64,000 bases of DNA from Paracoccus subflavus (lineage in GTDB: Bacteria; Pseudomonadota; Alphaproteobacteria; Rhodobacterales; Rhodobacteraceae), in NCBI RefSeq assembly GCF_004310345.1, contig NZ_SISK01000004.1, positions 124,001-188,000 of the forward strand, read 5' to 3'. Of the stretch, positions 55,180 through 64,000 are shown one piece after another. The position numbers and the translations under genes were made by a program. The notes under the pieces were generated by a model. It did not search any database, was not told the DNA's origin, and saw only the letters and a list, made by a program, of their open reading frames with translations. Position 1 is the stretch's first letter; every line of letters starts with the position of its first letter.

Positions 55180-56034
55180 ATGGATCACGAACGCCGGATC
55201 GCCGCCGCCTGGTTCCGGGAATTGCGCGACCGCATCGTCGCGGCCTTTGAATCGCTCGAGGATCATGGTCCCGCCACTTTGCCGGCGGGTCGTTTCGAGG
55301 TGACCTCCACCCGGCGCGACACCGATGGCGGGGGCGGTCTGATGTCGGTGATGCGCGGCGGGCGGGTGTTCGAAAAGGTCGGCGTCAACTGGTCCGAGGT
55401 TCACGGCACCCTTGCCCCCCGTGCCCAGGCGGCGATGGCGTCCCGGGGGGTTCCGGGCATCGACAGCGACCCGCGCTTCTGGGCCTCGGGGATCAGCCTC
55501 GTGGCGCATATGCAGAACCCCCATGCTCCGGCGGTGCACATGAACACGCGGATGTTCTGGACGCCCGGCGCCTGGTGGTTCGGCGGCGGGTCCGACCTCA
55601 ATCCCTGCATCGAATACGCCGAGGATACGGCCCATTTTCACGCGACGCTGCGTGCGGCCTGCGATGCGCATGGGGCTGGCTATTACGACCGGTTCAAGGC
55701 CTGGGCCGACGACTATTTCTTCATTCCCCATCGTGGCCGCGCACGCGGGGTGGGCGGTGTTTTCTTCGACGATCTGAACACCGGAGACTGGCAGGCGGAT
55801 TTCGCCTTTACCCGCGCCGTGGGCGAGGCATTCCTGCCCGCGTTCATGCCGCTGGCGGAACGCCGATCCGGGCAGGCATGGACCGACGCCGACCGGGATG
55901 CGCAACTGATCCACCGCGGCCTTTATGCGGAATACAACCTGGTTTACGACCGGGGCACGAAATTCGGGCTGGAAACCGGCCATGACGCCAATGCCGTCCT
56001 GATGAGCCTGCCTCCGCTTGCGAAATGGATCTGA
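55180..56034 (+). CDS. hemF: Oxygen-dependent coproporphyrinogen III oxidase
   Basis: A 284-residue HemF. Conserved segments are GGGGLMSVMRGGRVFEKVGV, SLVAHMQNPHAPAVHMNTR, FWTPGAWWFGGGSDLNP, FIPHRGRARGVGGVFFDDL and EYNLVYDRGTKFGL. It decarboxylates two propionates of coproporphyrinogen to vinyl groups, using O2. The ATG at 55180 fits the family start MDHERRIAAAWF. It converges on hemE. Confidence 0.96.
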   Translation: MDHERRIAAAWFRELRDRIVAAFESLEDHGPATLPAGRFEVTSTRRDTDGGGGLMSVMRGGRVFEKVGVNWSEVHGTLAPRAQAAMASRGVPGIDSDPRFWASGISLVAHMQNPHAPAVHMNTRMFWTPGAWWFGGGSDLNPCIEYAEDTAHFHATLRAACDAHGAGYYDRFKAWADDYFFIPHRGRARGVGGVFFDDLNTGDWQADFAFTRAVGEAFLPAFMPLAERRSGQAWTDADRDAQLIHRGLYAEYNLVYDRGTKFGLETGHDANAVLMSLPPLAKWI

Positions 56035-56043
56035 CCGGCTGGC

Positions 56044-57072
56044 TCAGGCGGTCCTGACCGCCTCGATCATTGCGGCCACATTGTCGGGATCGGCGTCAGG
56101 GGTGATCCCATGGCCCAGGTTGAAGATATGCGGCCCGCCGCGAAAGGCGCGGGTGATCCGCTGCGCCTCGGCCGTCAGCTCGGGCCCGCCCGTGACCATG
56201 TGCCGCGGATCGAGGTTTCCCTGCACGCAGCCGTCCGTCTGGACATGCCACGCGGCCCATTCCGCGCTGACCGAACTGTCCAAGGCCACGCAATCCGCCC
56301 CCGTCGCCCTGGCAAATCCGGCATAGCGGTCGCCGGCCTCGCGCGGGAAGGCGATGATCGGCACATCGGGATGACGGGCCTTCAGCGCGTTGATGATCCT
56401 GCGGGCCGGGGCAAGGGCGAAATCGTCGAAATCCGCGCCTCGCAGGCTGCCTGCCCAACTGTCGAACAGCTTGACGGTTTCGGCGCCCGCCTCGATCTGG
56501 GCCGACAGGTAAAGGATGGTGGCTTCGGTGATCCGGTCGATAAGCGCGGAAAACGTCGCCCGGTCGGCATTCTTCAAGGCATGGGCGGGGGCTTGGTCAG
56601 GGGTGCCGCGACCGGCGATCATGTATGTCGCGACGGTCCAGGGGGCGCCGGCAAAGCCGATCAGCGCGGTTTCGGGCGGCAGTTCGCGGGCCAGGATGCG
56701 GACCGTTTCATAGACGGGCGCCAGACGGTCGTGGATCTGGTCGGCCGGCCGCAACCGCGCCAGGTCGCCGGGTGTCGTCACCGTGGAAAGCCGCGGCCCT
56801 TCGCCGGTCACGAACCACAGATCGGCGCCAAGCGCCTGGGGCACCAGCAGGATGTCGGCGAACAGGATGGCCGCGTCGAACCCGAAGCGGCGAATGGGTT
56901 GCAGCGTTACCTCGGCGGCAAGGTCGGGCGTATAGCAGAGGGACAGAAAATCGCCGGCCTGTGCCCGTGTGGCCCGATATTCGGGCAGATAGCGTCCGGC
57001 TTGGCGCATCATCCAGATCGGAGGAACCGGCAGGGTCTCGCCCGCCAGGGCACGCAGCAGCAGTTTGGTCAT
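56044..57072 (-). CDS. hemE: Uroporphyrinogen decarboxylase
   Basis: A 342-residue HemE. The [17 protein letters not shown] substrate-binding motif is at about residues 17-33, [15 protein letters not shown] follows with the active-site aspartate, and [13 protein letters not shown] and [14 protein letters not shown] are near the expected places. It removes four carboxyl groups from uroporphyrinogen III. A GGAGGCCTC site precedes the ATG. It is divergent from hemC with 75 bases between. Confidence 0.96.
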   Translation of the reverse strand: MTKLLLRALAGETLPVPPIWMMRQAGRYLPEYRATRAQAGDFLSLCYTPDLAAEVTLQPIRRFGFDAAILFADILLVPQALGADLWFVTGEGPRLSTVTTPGDLARLRPADQIHDRLAPVYETVRILARELPPETALIGFAGAPWTVATYMIAGRGTPDQAPAHALKNADRATFSALIDRITEATILYLSAQIEAGAETVKLFDSWAGSLRGADFDDFALAPARRIINALKARHPDVPIIAFPREAGDRYAGFARATGADCVALDSSVSAEWAAWHVQTDGCVQGNLDPRHMVTGGPELTAEAQRITRAFRGGPHIFNLGHGITPDADPDNVAAMIEAVRTA

Positions 57073-57147
57073 GAGGCCTCCTGACCGCCCCTTCAAGGCG
57101 AGGTGGGGGGCGTTGTCAAGCGGCCTGCCGCCCGCTATGCCGGCGTC

Positions 57148-58083
57148 ATGACGCAGATGCCCGACCCTTCCCGCCCGCTCAAGATCGGAACCCGCGGCTC
57201 GATGCTGGCGCTTGCCCAGGCCTATGAGACGCGCAATCGCCTTGCCGCCGCACATGGCCTGTCCGCAGATGCCTTCGAGATCGTGGTGATCAAGACCACC
57301 GGCGACCGGATCATCGACCGCCCCCTCAAGGAGATCGGCGGAAAGGGGCTGTTCACGCGGGAGATCGAGGATGCCTTGATTGGGGGGCAGATCGACCTCG
57401 CCGTTCATTCGATGAAGGATATGCCGACGATCCAGCCCGATGATTTGGTGATCGACTGCCTTTTGCCGCGCGAGGATGTGCGCGACGCCTTTGTCAGCCC
57501 GCATTTCGACTCGATCGCCGCAATGCCCACCGGGGCGGTGGTCGGCACGTCCAGCCTGCGCCGCCGGGCCCAGTTGGCAAATCGGCGGCCGGATCTGACG
57601 ATTGTCGAGTTTCGCGGAAACGTTCAAACACGGTTGAGGAAACTGGACGACGGGGTCGCCTCGGCGACGTTTCTGGCCATGGCCGGGCTCTCGCGTCTGG
57701 ACATGCTGGACGCCGCACGGGGTCCGATCGACCCGGCCGAGATGCTGCCGGCTGTGGCGCAGGGCGCCATCGGGATCGAACGGCGCAAAGAGGATGATCG
57801 TGCAGCCCGATTGCTTGCGGCGATCCATGACGGTCCCACCGGGCACCGGATCGCGGCCGAGCGTGCCTATCTGGCGCGGCTGGACGGTTCATGCCAGACG
57901 CCGATCGCGGGACTGGCCGAGATACGGGAAAAATCGTTGCTGCTGCGGGGTGAAATCCTGCGCCCGGACGGGTCGGCCAGGATCAGCGGATATCGCGAGG
58001 GCGGTGTCGCCGACGCGGAAACCATGGGGGCCGATCTTGCCGACGAGCTGCTGGGTCGGGCCGGCAAGGATTTCTTTTCCTGA
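57148..58083 (+). CDS. hemC: Hydroxymethylbilane synthase
   Basis: A 311-residue porphobilinogen deaminase. It has [14 protein letters not shown], the active-site aspartate in [32 protein letters not shown] and the dipyrromethane-cofactor cysteine in [11 protein letters not shown]. It polymerises four porphobilinogens to the linear tetrapyrrole. The ATG at 57148 was chosen as the one that begins near the family start. It is divergent from hemE, an arrangement also found in related Rhodobacterales. Confidence 0.95.
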   Translation: MTQMPDPSRPLKIGTRGSMLALAQAYETRNRLAAAHGLSADAFEIVVIKTTGDRIIDRPLKEIGGKGLFTREIEDALIGGQIDLAVHSMKDMPTIQPDDLVIDCLLPREDVRDAFVSPHFDSIAAMPTGAVVGTSSLRRRAQLANRRPDLTIVEFRGNVQTRLRKLDDGVASATFLAMAGLSRLDMLDAARGPIDPAEMLPAVAQGAIGIERRKEDDRAARLLAAIHDGPTGHRIAAERAYLARLDGSCQTPIAGLAEIREKSLLLRGEILRPDGSARISGYREGGVADAETMGADLADELLGRAGKDFFS

Positions 58084-58101
58084 ACCGGCGGCATCCGCCC
58101 T

Positions 58102-58815
58102 TCAGTAGCTGCGGATAAGCCCCACCAGCCGGCCCTGGATGCGAACGCTGTCCTCGGGCAGGATGCGTGTCTCATAGGCGGGATTGGCTGCTTCGAGGGC
58201 GATCATGCCACCGCGGCGGCGATATCGCTTCAGCGTGGCTTCATGGCCATCGACCAGGGCCACGATGATGTCGCCATTGTCGGCCGTATCCTGTTCACGG
58301 ATCACCACCACGTCGCCATCGTTGATTCCGGCCTCGATCATGGAATCGCCCTGCACCTCGAGCGCATAGTGATGTTCCCGGCCGCTCAGCATCGTGCCCG
58401 GCACGGCGACATGATGCGACACCTCGGAAATCGCCTCGATGGGCACACCGGCGGCGATCCGCCCCATCAGGGGCAGTTCCACGGCAGGACTGTCGGCGAT
58501 GGTGATCGCGCCCCGGGGGCGGGCACTGCGGGCCGCGGCGGGACCGGACACGACGCGCGGAACGAAGCCGGGCCTTGTGTCCCCGCCCGCCTCGGCAAGG
58601 GCATCGGGCAAGCGGACGATTTCCAGCGCGCGGGCCCGATGAGGCAGCCTGCGGATGAAGCCACGTTCCTCAAGCGCCGTGACAAGACGATGAATACCTG
58701 ACTTGGATCGCAGGTCCAAGGCTTCCTTCATTTCGTCAAAGGAGGGCGGCACCCCGTCGCGCGCCATCCGTTTCTGAATGAAGTCCAGCAGCAAGATCTG
58801 CTTCTTCGTCAGCAT
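58102..58815 (-). CDS. lexA: SOS regulator LexA
   Basis: A 237-residue LexA. The N-terminal winged helix starts [20 protein letters not shown], with the recognition helix in [21 protein letters not shown]. The self-cleavage Ala-Gly is in [10 protein letters not shown], the catalytic serine in [10 protein letters not shown] and lysine in [12 protein letters not shown]. It represses DNA-damage genes until RecA triggers cleavage. The SOS box lies 25 bases upstream. It follows moeA on the same strand at 101 bases. Confidence 0.96.
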   Translation of the reverse strand: MLTKKQILLLDFIQKRMARDGVPPSFDEMKEALDLRSKSGIHRLVTALEERGFIRRLPHRARALEIVRLPDALAEAGGDTRPGFVPRVVSGPAAARSARPRGAITIADSPAVELPLMGRIAAGVPIEAISEVSHHVAVPGTMLSGREHHYALEVQGDSMIEAGINDGDVVVIREQDTADNGDIIVALVDGHEATLKRYRRRGGMIALEAANPAYETRILPEDSVRIQGRLVGLIRSY

Positions 58816-58839
58816 TTCCGTCATCCCGCCCATGGCATT

Positions 58840-58854
58840 GTTCCATTTCTGTTC
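58840..58854. promoter_or_regulatory. SOS (LexA) box ahead of lexA
   Basis: GTTC, seven bases, GTTC is the LexA box of alphaproteobacteria (direct repeat, unlike the palindromic E. coli box). It lies 25 bases upstream of the lexA start, so LexA can repress its own gene. Confidence 0.85.
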
Positions 58855-58916
58855 TATCGCAAGAGCGCCCCTGCGTCAACGAACAGAACAGGAAATGCTG
58901 AAAAAAATGTTAATCG

Positions 58917-60095
58917 TCAGCCGCGAAGGGGGATGAAGTTCACCTGCTCGCCCGCCTTCCGCGCCGGGTCATGGGCAGGCCGGACCAGCAGCGCATCGGC
59001 CTCGGCCATCAGCGACAGTCGGGCGGAATCCTGGCTGGCGAACGGAACGATGACGGGCAAATCCCCCCTGCGCTCCAGTCTTGCCCGGAGATAGTGCTGA
59101 CGGTTGCCCTCGGCCGCCAAATCAGCCCCGAGACGCGCTCTCTCCACCCGCAATCCCGTCTCCAGTCCCTGCATGATCCTGATAAGGGGCTGCACGAACA
59201 GGATACCGCAAACGATTGCCGAAACGGGATTTCCCGGCAGGCCCAGCATGGGTATGTGGCCAAGTTTTCCCGCCAGAAGCGGTTTTCCGGGGCGCATTGC
59301 GATCTTGTGGAACGAAAGGTCCATTCCCACGTCGTCCGCAACCTGGCCCACAAGATCATGATCCCCGACCGAGGCACCCCCGATCGTCACCACCAGGTCA
59401 GCCTCGCAGGCCGCCTCGAGGGATGCCCGCAGGCTGCCGAGGGTGTCGCGCGCGATCGGCAGACGCCAGGGATCGCCCCCGGCTTCCTGCACGAGCGCCG
59501 CGATCGCGAGGTCGTTGGAGCTGATGATCTGGCCCGGTCCGGGCACTGTTCCCGCAGGAACCAGCTCGTCTCCGCCTGCCAGGATCGCCACCCGGGGCCG
59601 CGCCGCAACCGGGACCACAGGCAGGTTCATCGCGGCCAGCAAGCCGATATCCGGCGCGGACAAAGGCCGCACAGGATGAAAGGGCTGGCCCTGGCGGAAG
59701 TCGTCGCCCGCTGGCCGGATATTGCTGCCGCCGTCGGAATTGGCGATGATGATCGTGTCGCCCGTGCGGGACACGTTTTCCTGCATGACGACCCGGTCAT
59801 AGCCTGCCGGCACAGGCGCGCCCGTGAATATACGCACGGCCGTCATGGGCGCGGCCTTGCCCGGAAAGGCCCGTCCCGCCGCCGCCTCTCCGATGACCGC
59901 AAGGGGGCTGCCGATATCCGCGTCGCGGATGGCATAGCCGTCCATGGCCGAGGCCTCGAAGGGCGGCTGCGTGATCCGCGACAGGACCGGTTCCGCCAGA
60001 ACCCTGCCGAATGCCTGATCGAGAGGGATCATCTCGCTGCGGACCGGCGGCGCGAGGGCCAGAACATGGGAAAGGGCCTGTTCGACCGTAATCAC
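58917..60095 (-). CDS. moeA: Molybdopterin molybdenumtransferase
   Basis: A 392-residue MoeA. It carries [33 protein letters not shown], the MoCF-type core [18 protein letters not shown] and [16 protein letters not shown], and [16 protein letters not shown]. It inserts molybdate into molybdopterin. Its start overlaps the moaC stop by 4 bases (ATGA). Confidence 0.95.
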   Translation of the reverse strand: MITVEQALSHVLALAPPVRSEMIPLDQAFGRVLAEPVLSRITQPPFEASAMDGYAIRDADIGSPLAVIGEAAAGRAFPGKAAPMTAVRIFTGAPVPAGYDRVVMQENVSRTGDTIIIANSDGGSNIRPAGDDFRQGQPFHPVRPLSAPDIGLLAAMNLPVVPVAARPRVAILAGGDELVPAGTVPGPGQIISSNDLAIAALVQEAGGDPWRLPIARDTLGSLRASLEAACEADLVVTIGGASVGDHDLVGQVADDVGMDLSFHKIAMRPGKPLLAGKLGHIPMLGLPGNPVSAIVCGILFVQPLIRIMQGLETGLRVERARLGADLAAEGNRQHYLRARLERRGDLPVIVPFASQDSARLSLMAEADALLVRPAHDPARKAGEQVNFIPLRG

Positions 60096-60565
60096 GACTT
60101 TGCCTCGTAATCGCCTGATTTGCCGCCGCTTTTCCTGACCAGTCCGATTCCGGTGATGGTCATGGATTTTTCTGCGGCCTTGAGCATGTCATACACCGTG
60201 AGGCACGCGACCGAGACGGCTGTCAGCGCCTCCATCTCGACCCCGGTCCGTCCCGTCGTGCGGACCGTCGCCGATACCCGGATGCCGGGCAGATCGTGAT
60301 CGGCTTGCAGGTCCACCGAAACCTTGGTGATCGGCAGGGGATGGCAAAGGGGGATCAGGTCGGCGGTCCGCTTGGCCGCCATGATACCTGCCAGCCGGGC
60401 CACGCCCAGCACGTCGCCCTTTTTGGCGCCGCCCAGGGCAAGGGCCAGGGTTTCTGTGGTCATCACCACCGAACCCCGCGCCACGGCTTCGCGGGCGGTT
60501 GTATCCTTGTCCGAGACATCGACCATATGTGCCTGTCCCGCGGCGTCGAAATGCGTCAGGGTCAT
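60092..60565 (-). CDS. moaC: Cyclic pyranopterin monophosphate synthase
   Basis: A 157-residue MoaC. It shows the start [35 protein letters not shown] with the metal- or substrate-binding cysteine and histidine, HPLPITKV, and [23 protein letters not shown]. It rearranges the GTP-derived precursor to cPMP in the first steps of molybdopterin synthesis. It is linked to trpC and moeA by ATGA overlaps. Confidence 0.96.
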   Translation of the reverse strand: MTLTHFDAAGQAHMVDVSDKDTTAREAVARGSVVMTTETLALALGGAKKGDVLGVARLAGIMAAKRTADLIPLCHPLPITKVSVDLQADHDLPGIRVSATVRTTGRTGVEMEALTAVSVACLTVYDMLKAAEKSMTITGIGLVRKSGGKSGDYEAKS

Positions 60566-61353
60566 GCGGCGACATCCAGGATCTGGCGGGTGGCCGCGGT
60601 CACGTCGGCCTGGCGCATCAGGCTTTCCCCGATCAGAAAGCGGCGCGCGCCCACCTGCATCATGGCGCGCAGGTCCAGGGCAGTGTGCAAGCCGCTTTCG
60701 CAGACGATATCGCGGCCGACAGGGACCAGCGGGGCAAGTTCCCGCGTTACGTCAAGGGACAGATCGAACGTCTTGAGATTTCGGTTGTTTATGCCAATCA
60801 GGGACGACTGCAATCGCAAGGCGCGGTCAAGTTCATGGGCATCGTGAACCTCGATCAGGGCGTCCATGCCCCACGCGTGGGCAGCGCTTTCCAGTTCGGC
60901 GGCCTGGCTGTCGCTGACCGAGGCCATGATGATCAGGATGCAGTCGGCACCCCAGGCCCGTGCCTCGACGACCTGATAGGGATCATACAGAAAGTCCTTG
61001 CGCAGGACGGGCAGGGAACAGGCGTCCCGGGCCTGCGATAGGAAATCGGGGGCGCCCTGAAAACTGGGGGTGTCCGTCAGGACCGACAGACAGGCCGCGC
61101 CGCCGGATTCGTAGGCGCGGGCCAGGCCGGCCGGATCGAAGTCTGCCCGGATCAGGCCCTTGGACGGGCTCGCCTTCTTGATCTCGGCGATCAGAGCGGG
61201 GCCGGTCCTGGCCCGCTCGCTCAGGGCACGCGCAAATCCGCGCGGGGGCGAGGCATCGCCCGCCGCCCCTTCGATCTCGGCAAGGGGCCGGGCCGTCTTG
61301 GCGATCGCGATTTCCTTCAGCTTGTAGGTCTTGATCTGGTCGAGGATGTCCAT
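60562..61353 (-). CDS. trpC: Indole-3-glycerol phosphate synthase
   Basis: A 263-residue TIM-barrel enzyme. Catalytic segments are [52 protein letters not shown] and [26 protein letters not shown]. It closes the indole ring in tryptophan synthesis. In relatives it follows trpGD, but here the gene upstream is a sugar kinase at 34 bases. Its stop overlaps moaC start. Confidence 0.96.
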   Translation of the reverse strand: MDILDQIKTYKLKEIAIAKTARPLAEIEGAAGDASPPRGFARALSERARTGPALIAEIKKASPSKGLIRADFDPAGLARAYESGGAACLSVLTDTPSFQGAPDFLSQARDACSLPVLRKDFLYDPYQVVEARAWGADCILIIMASVSDSQAAELESAAHAWGMDALIEVHDAHELDRALRLQSSLIGINNRNLKTFDLSLDVTRELAPLVPVGRDIVCESGLHTALDLRAMMQVGARRFLIGESLMRQADVTAATRQILDVAA

Positions 61354-61387
61354 TGCCGATCCCTCGCTTTTGGATGTGTTCAAGGTT

Positions 61388-62299
61388 TCAGACCGGCATC
61401 TCGTGTGCCCAGGGGGGATTGGCGCCCGGTCGCGACACGGTGATGGCGGCAGCCTGCGCGCCAAAGGTCAGGGCGGCTGCGACCTGGTCGGCAGTTATCG
61501 CCGCAAGGCCCTGTTTGCCCAGGACGCCCTGCCGACGCAGGCTGGCCAGGATGCCCGCATTGAAGGTGTCGCCCGCGCCGATCGTATCGGCAACGGTGGT
61601 TCGGATCGCGGCGGCCGATACGGTTTCCCCCGCCCAATGCGCCCGCGCGCCCGCCGCCCCGCCCGTTTGCAGCACCAGGCGCGGACCCTGGGCCAGAACC
61701 TGTCGCGCGGCTTGGTCAGGCGCCAGGCCCGGATACAGCCAGTCCAGATCGTCGCCCGACAGCTTGACGATGTCGGCACGCCCTATCAGCCGCCCCAGCC
61801 GGGCGCGATAGGCATGGGGATCGGCGATGAAGAACGGCCGGATATTGGGGTCCAGCATGACCGGCAGCCGGTCGCCGTCGCGCGCGATCAGCGCCTCGAT
61901 GGCCGCGCCGCAGGGGTCCGGAACCAGGCTGATGCCCCCGGCGAACAGGGCCTGCACCGCATCGGGCAGCGCGGGAATATCGGACGGCGCCAGCATCCGG
62001 CCCGCCGATCCTTCATCATAGAAGGAATAGCGCGCCTCGCCATCCGACAGCGTGACCACGGCCAGCGTGGTCAGCCGGTCGGTGCGGGGGCACAGGCCGG
62101 TGTGGACTCCGGCCTGGGTCAGCGGTTGCAGCAGCACATCGCCAAAAGGATCGGTGCTGATCGGCCACAGATAGGACACGGGTTCACCCAGCCGGCCAAG
62201 GGCGATGGCGGTATTATAGACCGATCCGCCCGCAAGCGGCCTGAAGCAGCCGTTATCGGGCACCAGGTCGATCAGAGACTCGCCCGCGCACAGGATCAT
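61388..62299 (-). CDS. PfkB-family carbohydrate kinase, fructokinase-like
   Basis: A 303-residue ribokinase/PfkB kinase. The substrate-binding [16 protein letters not shown], the [10 protein letters not shown] segment and the ATP/anion-hole motif [13 protein letters not shown] with the catalytic aspartate are complete. It resembles fructokinases (FrcK) found in polyol clusters with xylB. It is 12 bases after the zinc-ribbon gene and 34 before trpC, so it appears to be in a run of unrelated genes. Substrate is inferred. Confidence 0.85.
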   Translation of the reverse strand: MILCAGESLIDLVPDNGCFRPLAGGSVYNTAIALGRLGEPVSYLWPISTDPFGDVLLQPLTQAGVHTGLCPRTDRLTTLAVVTLSDGEARYSFYDEGSAGRMLAPSDIPALPDAVQALFAGGISLVPDPCGAAIEALIARDGDRLPVMLDPNIRPFFIADPHAYRARLGRLIGRADIVKLSGDDLDWLYPGLAPDQAARQVLAQGPRLVLQTGGAAGARAHWAGETVSAAAIRTTVADTIGAGDTFNAGILASLRRQGVLGKQGLAAITADQVAAALTFGAQAAAITVSRPGANPPWAHEMPV

Positions 62300-62311
62300 G
62301 ATCCCCTCCGT

Positions 62312-63571
62312 TCAAAACCCCTGGATGACGACATCGCCGCCCTGCACCGCAGCCCCAAGGTCGATATAGCCCGCCGCATCCGCCGCATACAGGAAAGCTG
62401 CAAGCGCAACCAGCCCGAGGATGATCGCGCCCGCAATCTTCCAGACCGACCAGGGGCGTTCGCCCATGACCCGCCCGGACTGGCCGTTCACCACGAAGCG
62501 ATAGCTTTTGCCGTTATAGCGATAGGCCGCCGTCCAGATCGGCAAGAGGATATGCTTGAAGGTTTCGGCGGAATAGTCGGTGCTGACATGGTCCACGCGC
62601 TGTTCGTCGCCGCCGATATGGCGGCGCACGTCGTTCAGGATGACGCCGGCCATCTCGTCGCGCGCGGTACGATGTCCCTCGGCCAGGGGAATCGTATAGG
62701 CTTCGGCCTCGAACCCCGCCAGATAGTCGGGGCGATAGGCCCGCAGATGCGACAGATCCCAGGGCGTCAGACCGTCGGAAAACCGGCGCGGCAGCGATGC
62801 CGAGGCCAGAACCAGCAGGTCGTTGAAATCGCGCGCGACCTGACCTGACGCCGGCGTCCACCGGGTCCGCCTGACCTGCCGGGCGACGCGCTGGCCGCGG
62901 CCATCGACCTGCTGCGTCATCCAGACGGTTTCGAAATAATGATCGCCGCGCTGTCCGATATACCGGGATCGGCTGCGGGCGTCGAAGGTCCAGAAGGGCG
63001 AATAGACGCCGCGCATCCTGCGGCCCCGCCGGGCATAAGCCGTCAGGCCCGAAGGCGCGAACCACAGCTTGCCCAGCCAGTCTGCCATCGCGCGATGGGC
63101 CTGGGTTTCGGTCAGGAGAAAGGGCAGCACGCCCTGCGGCTTGATCCGGCGCATGGTGCCGGTGTCCGTGACGACAGGCGTGGCGCAGAACGGGCAGGCG
63201 CCTGCGTGGGCCGCCGCGCCGATCTCGATCCGGGCCCCGCAGTTGGGGCAGGACAGCAGGCGCACGGTTTCAACAATGGCGGAATCGCGGTCCAGCCGCA
63301 GGCCCAGGTCCAGCGGCAGTTCGACAAGGTCGGGCGACTTGTGGCCGGCGTCCCATTGCAGCGCCCGCCCGGTTTCGGGATCGGCCAGGATCGCGCTCTC
63401 CCCCTCGGCCCCTCCCGCGGGCTGGCGCGCGGGCGCGCGGGCAGGGCCGTCGCCGATCGACTGGCGATGGCCGCACCAGTCGCAGACCAGAACCTGCTGG
63501 CCCGGCAGGAACCGCAGGCTGGCCCCGCACTGTTCGCACGGATAGCGATATTCCGTTCTGCGGGTCGGCAC
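62312..63571 (-). CDS. Zinc-ribbon protein with C-terminal membrane segment
   Basis: A 419-residue protein beginning at GTG. It has two or three zinc ribbons: CEQCGASLRF with CDWCGHRQ (about 12-37), and CPNCGARIEI with CPFCATPVV (about 108-134). A large central part (WFAPSGLTAYARRGRRMRGV, YIGQRGDHYFETVW) has no known domain that I recognise and there is one membrane helix near the C-terminus (IAGAIILGLVALAAFLYAAD). Such proteins are annotated as PriA-like, TFIIB-type zinc finger domain proteins. The stop of the SPFH/GYF protein is 6 bases upstream. Confidence 0.75.
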   Translation of the reverse strand: MPTRRTEYRYPCEQCGASLRFLPGQQVLVCDWCGHRQSIGDGPARAPARQPAGGAEGESAILADPETGRALQWDAGHKSPDLVELPLDLGLRLDRDSAIVETVRLLSCPNCGARIEIGAAAHAGACPFCATPVVTDTGTMRRIKPQGVLPFLLTETQAHRAMADWLGKLWFAPSGLTAYARRGRRMRGVYSPFWTFDARSRSRYIGQRGDHYFETVWMTQQVDGRGQRVARQVRRTRWTPASGQVARDFNDLLVLASASLPRRFSDGLTPWDLSHLRAYRPDYLAGFEAEAYTIPLAEGHRTARDEMAGVILNDVRRHIGGDEQRVDHVSTDYSAETFKHILLPIWTAAYRYNGKSYRFVVNGQSGRVMGERPWSVWKIAGAIILGLVALAAFLYAADAAGYIDLGAAVQGGDVVIQGF

Positions 63572-63577
63572 CGAGGA

Positions 63578-64000
63578 TCAGCCGGGCAATGGCGGCGGCA
63601 TGGCCGGAAACAGTCCGGACAGATCGGCGATTTCGTCCGCCTTGCGCCAGCCGTCCTGCCCCGCCGTCCAGACCAGCGTATCGCGCGTGAGGCGCCCCTC
63701 GGAGGCGAGGCGCTCAAGATGCTGGCGGTCGAACGGACCTTCGGCCTGGCCGTTCAGGGCAATGTGCCACAAGGTGGCGGATCGCGGGGGCAGGGGTGGG
63801 GGCACCGCCCCGCCCGACTGGGGCGTCTGACCCCAGGGACCGGATCGCCCCGCCATTCCCATGCCCATCGCAGCGCCCATCGCAGCGCCCATTCCGGCAC
63901 CCATTCCGGCGCCGGCCGCCCCCGGATTCTGGCTGGCATGTCCCATCGCCTCGGCTGCGGCGTATTGGGCGAAGCGATCCAGATCGCCCAGGATTCCCAT
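63578..64000 (-). CDS. SPFH-type protein with GYF domain, C-terminal part
   Basis: The visible 140 residues run to the window edge. They contain a Gly/Met-rich repeat stretch (about 30-50) and a C-terminal GYF_2 (DUF4339) domain: LWHIALNGQAEGPFDRQHLE, then SEGRLTRDTLVWTAGQDGW. Rhodobacterales proteins with this end usually begin with an SPFH/prohibitin-like domain (virion-core-like family), so the gene is likely cut at its N-terminal side. It lies 6 bases ahead of the zinc-ribbon gene, as a pair. Confidence 0.65.
   Translation of the reverse strand: MGILGDLDRFAQYAAAEAMGHASQNPGAAGAGMGAGMGAAMGAAMGMGMAGRSGPWGQTPQSGGAVPPPLPPRSATLWHIALNGQAEGPFDRQHLERLASEGRLTRDTLVWTAGQDGWRKADEIADLSGLFPAMPPPLPG

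Overview
This window looks like chromosomal DNA from a high-GC alphaproteobacterium of the order Rhodobacterales, most like the Paracoccus/Rhodobacter group. The evidence is the gene content and order: fabA-fabB-fabI, hsp20 followed by a DUF1150 gene, radA-cvpA-purF, trpC-moaC-moeA next to lexA, ccoGHIS behind an FNR-type box, a single fused-type LolC/E next to LolD, and a LexA box of the GTTC-N7-GTTC type. No rRNA, tRNA or CRISPR array was recognised. Genes are packed tightly, often with ATGA or TGATG overlaps.

Layout. 1-3.8 kb: a MacAB-type efflux pair (ATPase cut by the window edge), then xylulokinase and a HAD phosphatase. 3.9-9.3 kb: a truncated ATP-sulfurylase-like protein, small heat shock protein plus DUF1150, a YdcH-like protein, purE-purK-Nudix, and purF read from the other side after radA and cvpA. 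11.5-21 kb: lipoprotein export genes lolC/E-lolD, a cytochrome c lipoprotein, a hydrolase, the fabA-fabB-fabI operon, gshB, a two-gene coiled-coil operon, an Lrp regulator and trxB. 21-27.3 kb: transketolase divergent from a DeoR regulator that leads tpi-, rpiB-, fbp- and fba-like genes; a set of three TCACAA repeats lies between them. 27.4-30 kb: a ccdAB toxin-antitoxin pair beside a graveyard of broken genes (TctC, TctB, IS3 and IS5 transposases, a DapA-family tail). This is the only clearly accessory stretch.

30-46 kb: transglutaminase-like protein, OsmC, dGTPase-like protein, IscA-like protein, exonuclease III, a cation efflux protein, a coupled solute-binding protein/entericidin/CsbD-like trio, 3-hydroxybutyrate dehydrogenase, aspartate aminotransferase, SdhE, a MarR regulator, parE-thyA-folA and a glutathione transferase. 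46-50.7 kb: ccoGHIS for maturation of cbb3 oxidase. 50.7-58 kb: a SPOR-containing D,D-carboxypeptidase, clpS-rsmC-SDR, and haem genes hemF, hemE and hemC. 58-64 kb: lexA, then a compact minus-strand run of SPFH/GYF-type protein (cut), zinc-ribbon membrane protein, PfkB kinase, trpC, moaC and moeA.

How it fits together. Most of the window is housekeeping: purines, fatty acids, haem, thymidylate and folate, glutathione/thioredoxin, molybdopterin and microaerobic respiration. The most distinctive unit is the tkt/deoR-tpi-rpiB-fbp-fba locus. Its isomerases resemble the tetrose-phosphate isomerases of erythritol catabolism, and its bisphosphatase and Calvin-type aldolase could carry erythrose-4-phosphate through sedoheptulose bisphosphate to transketolase.
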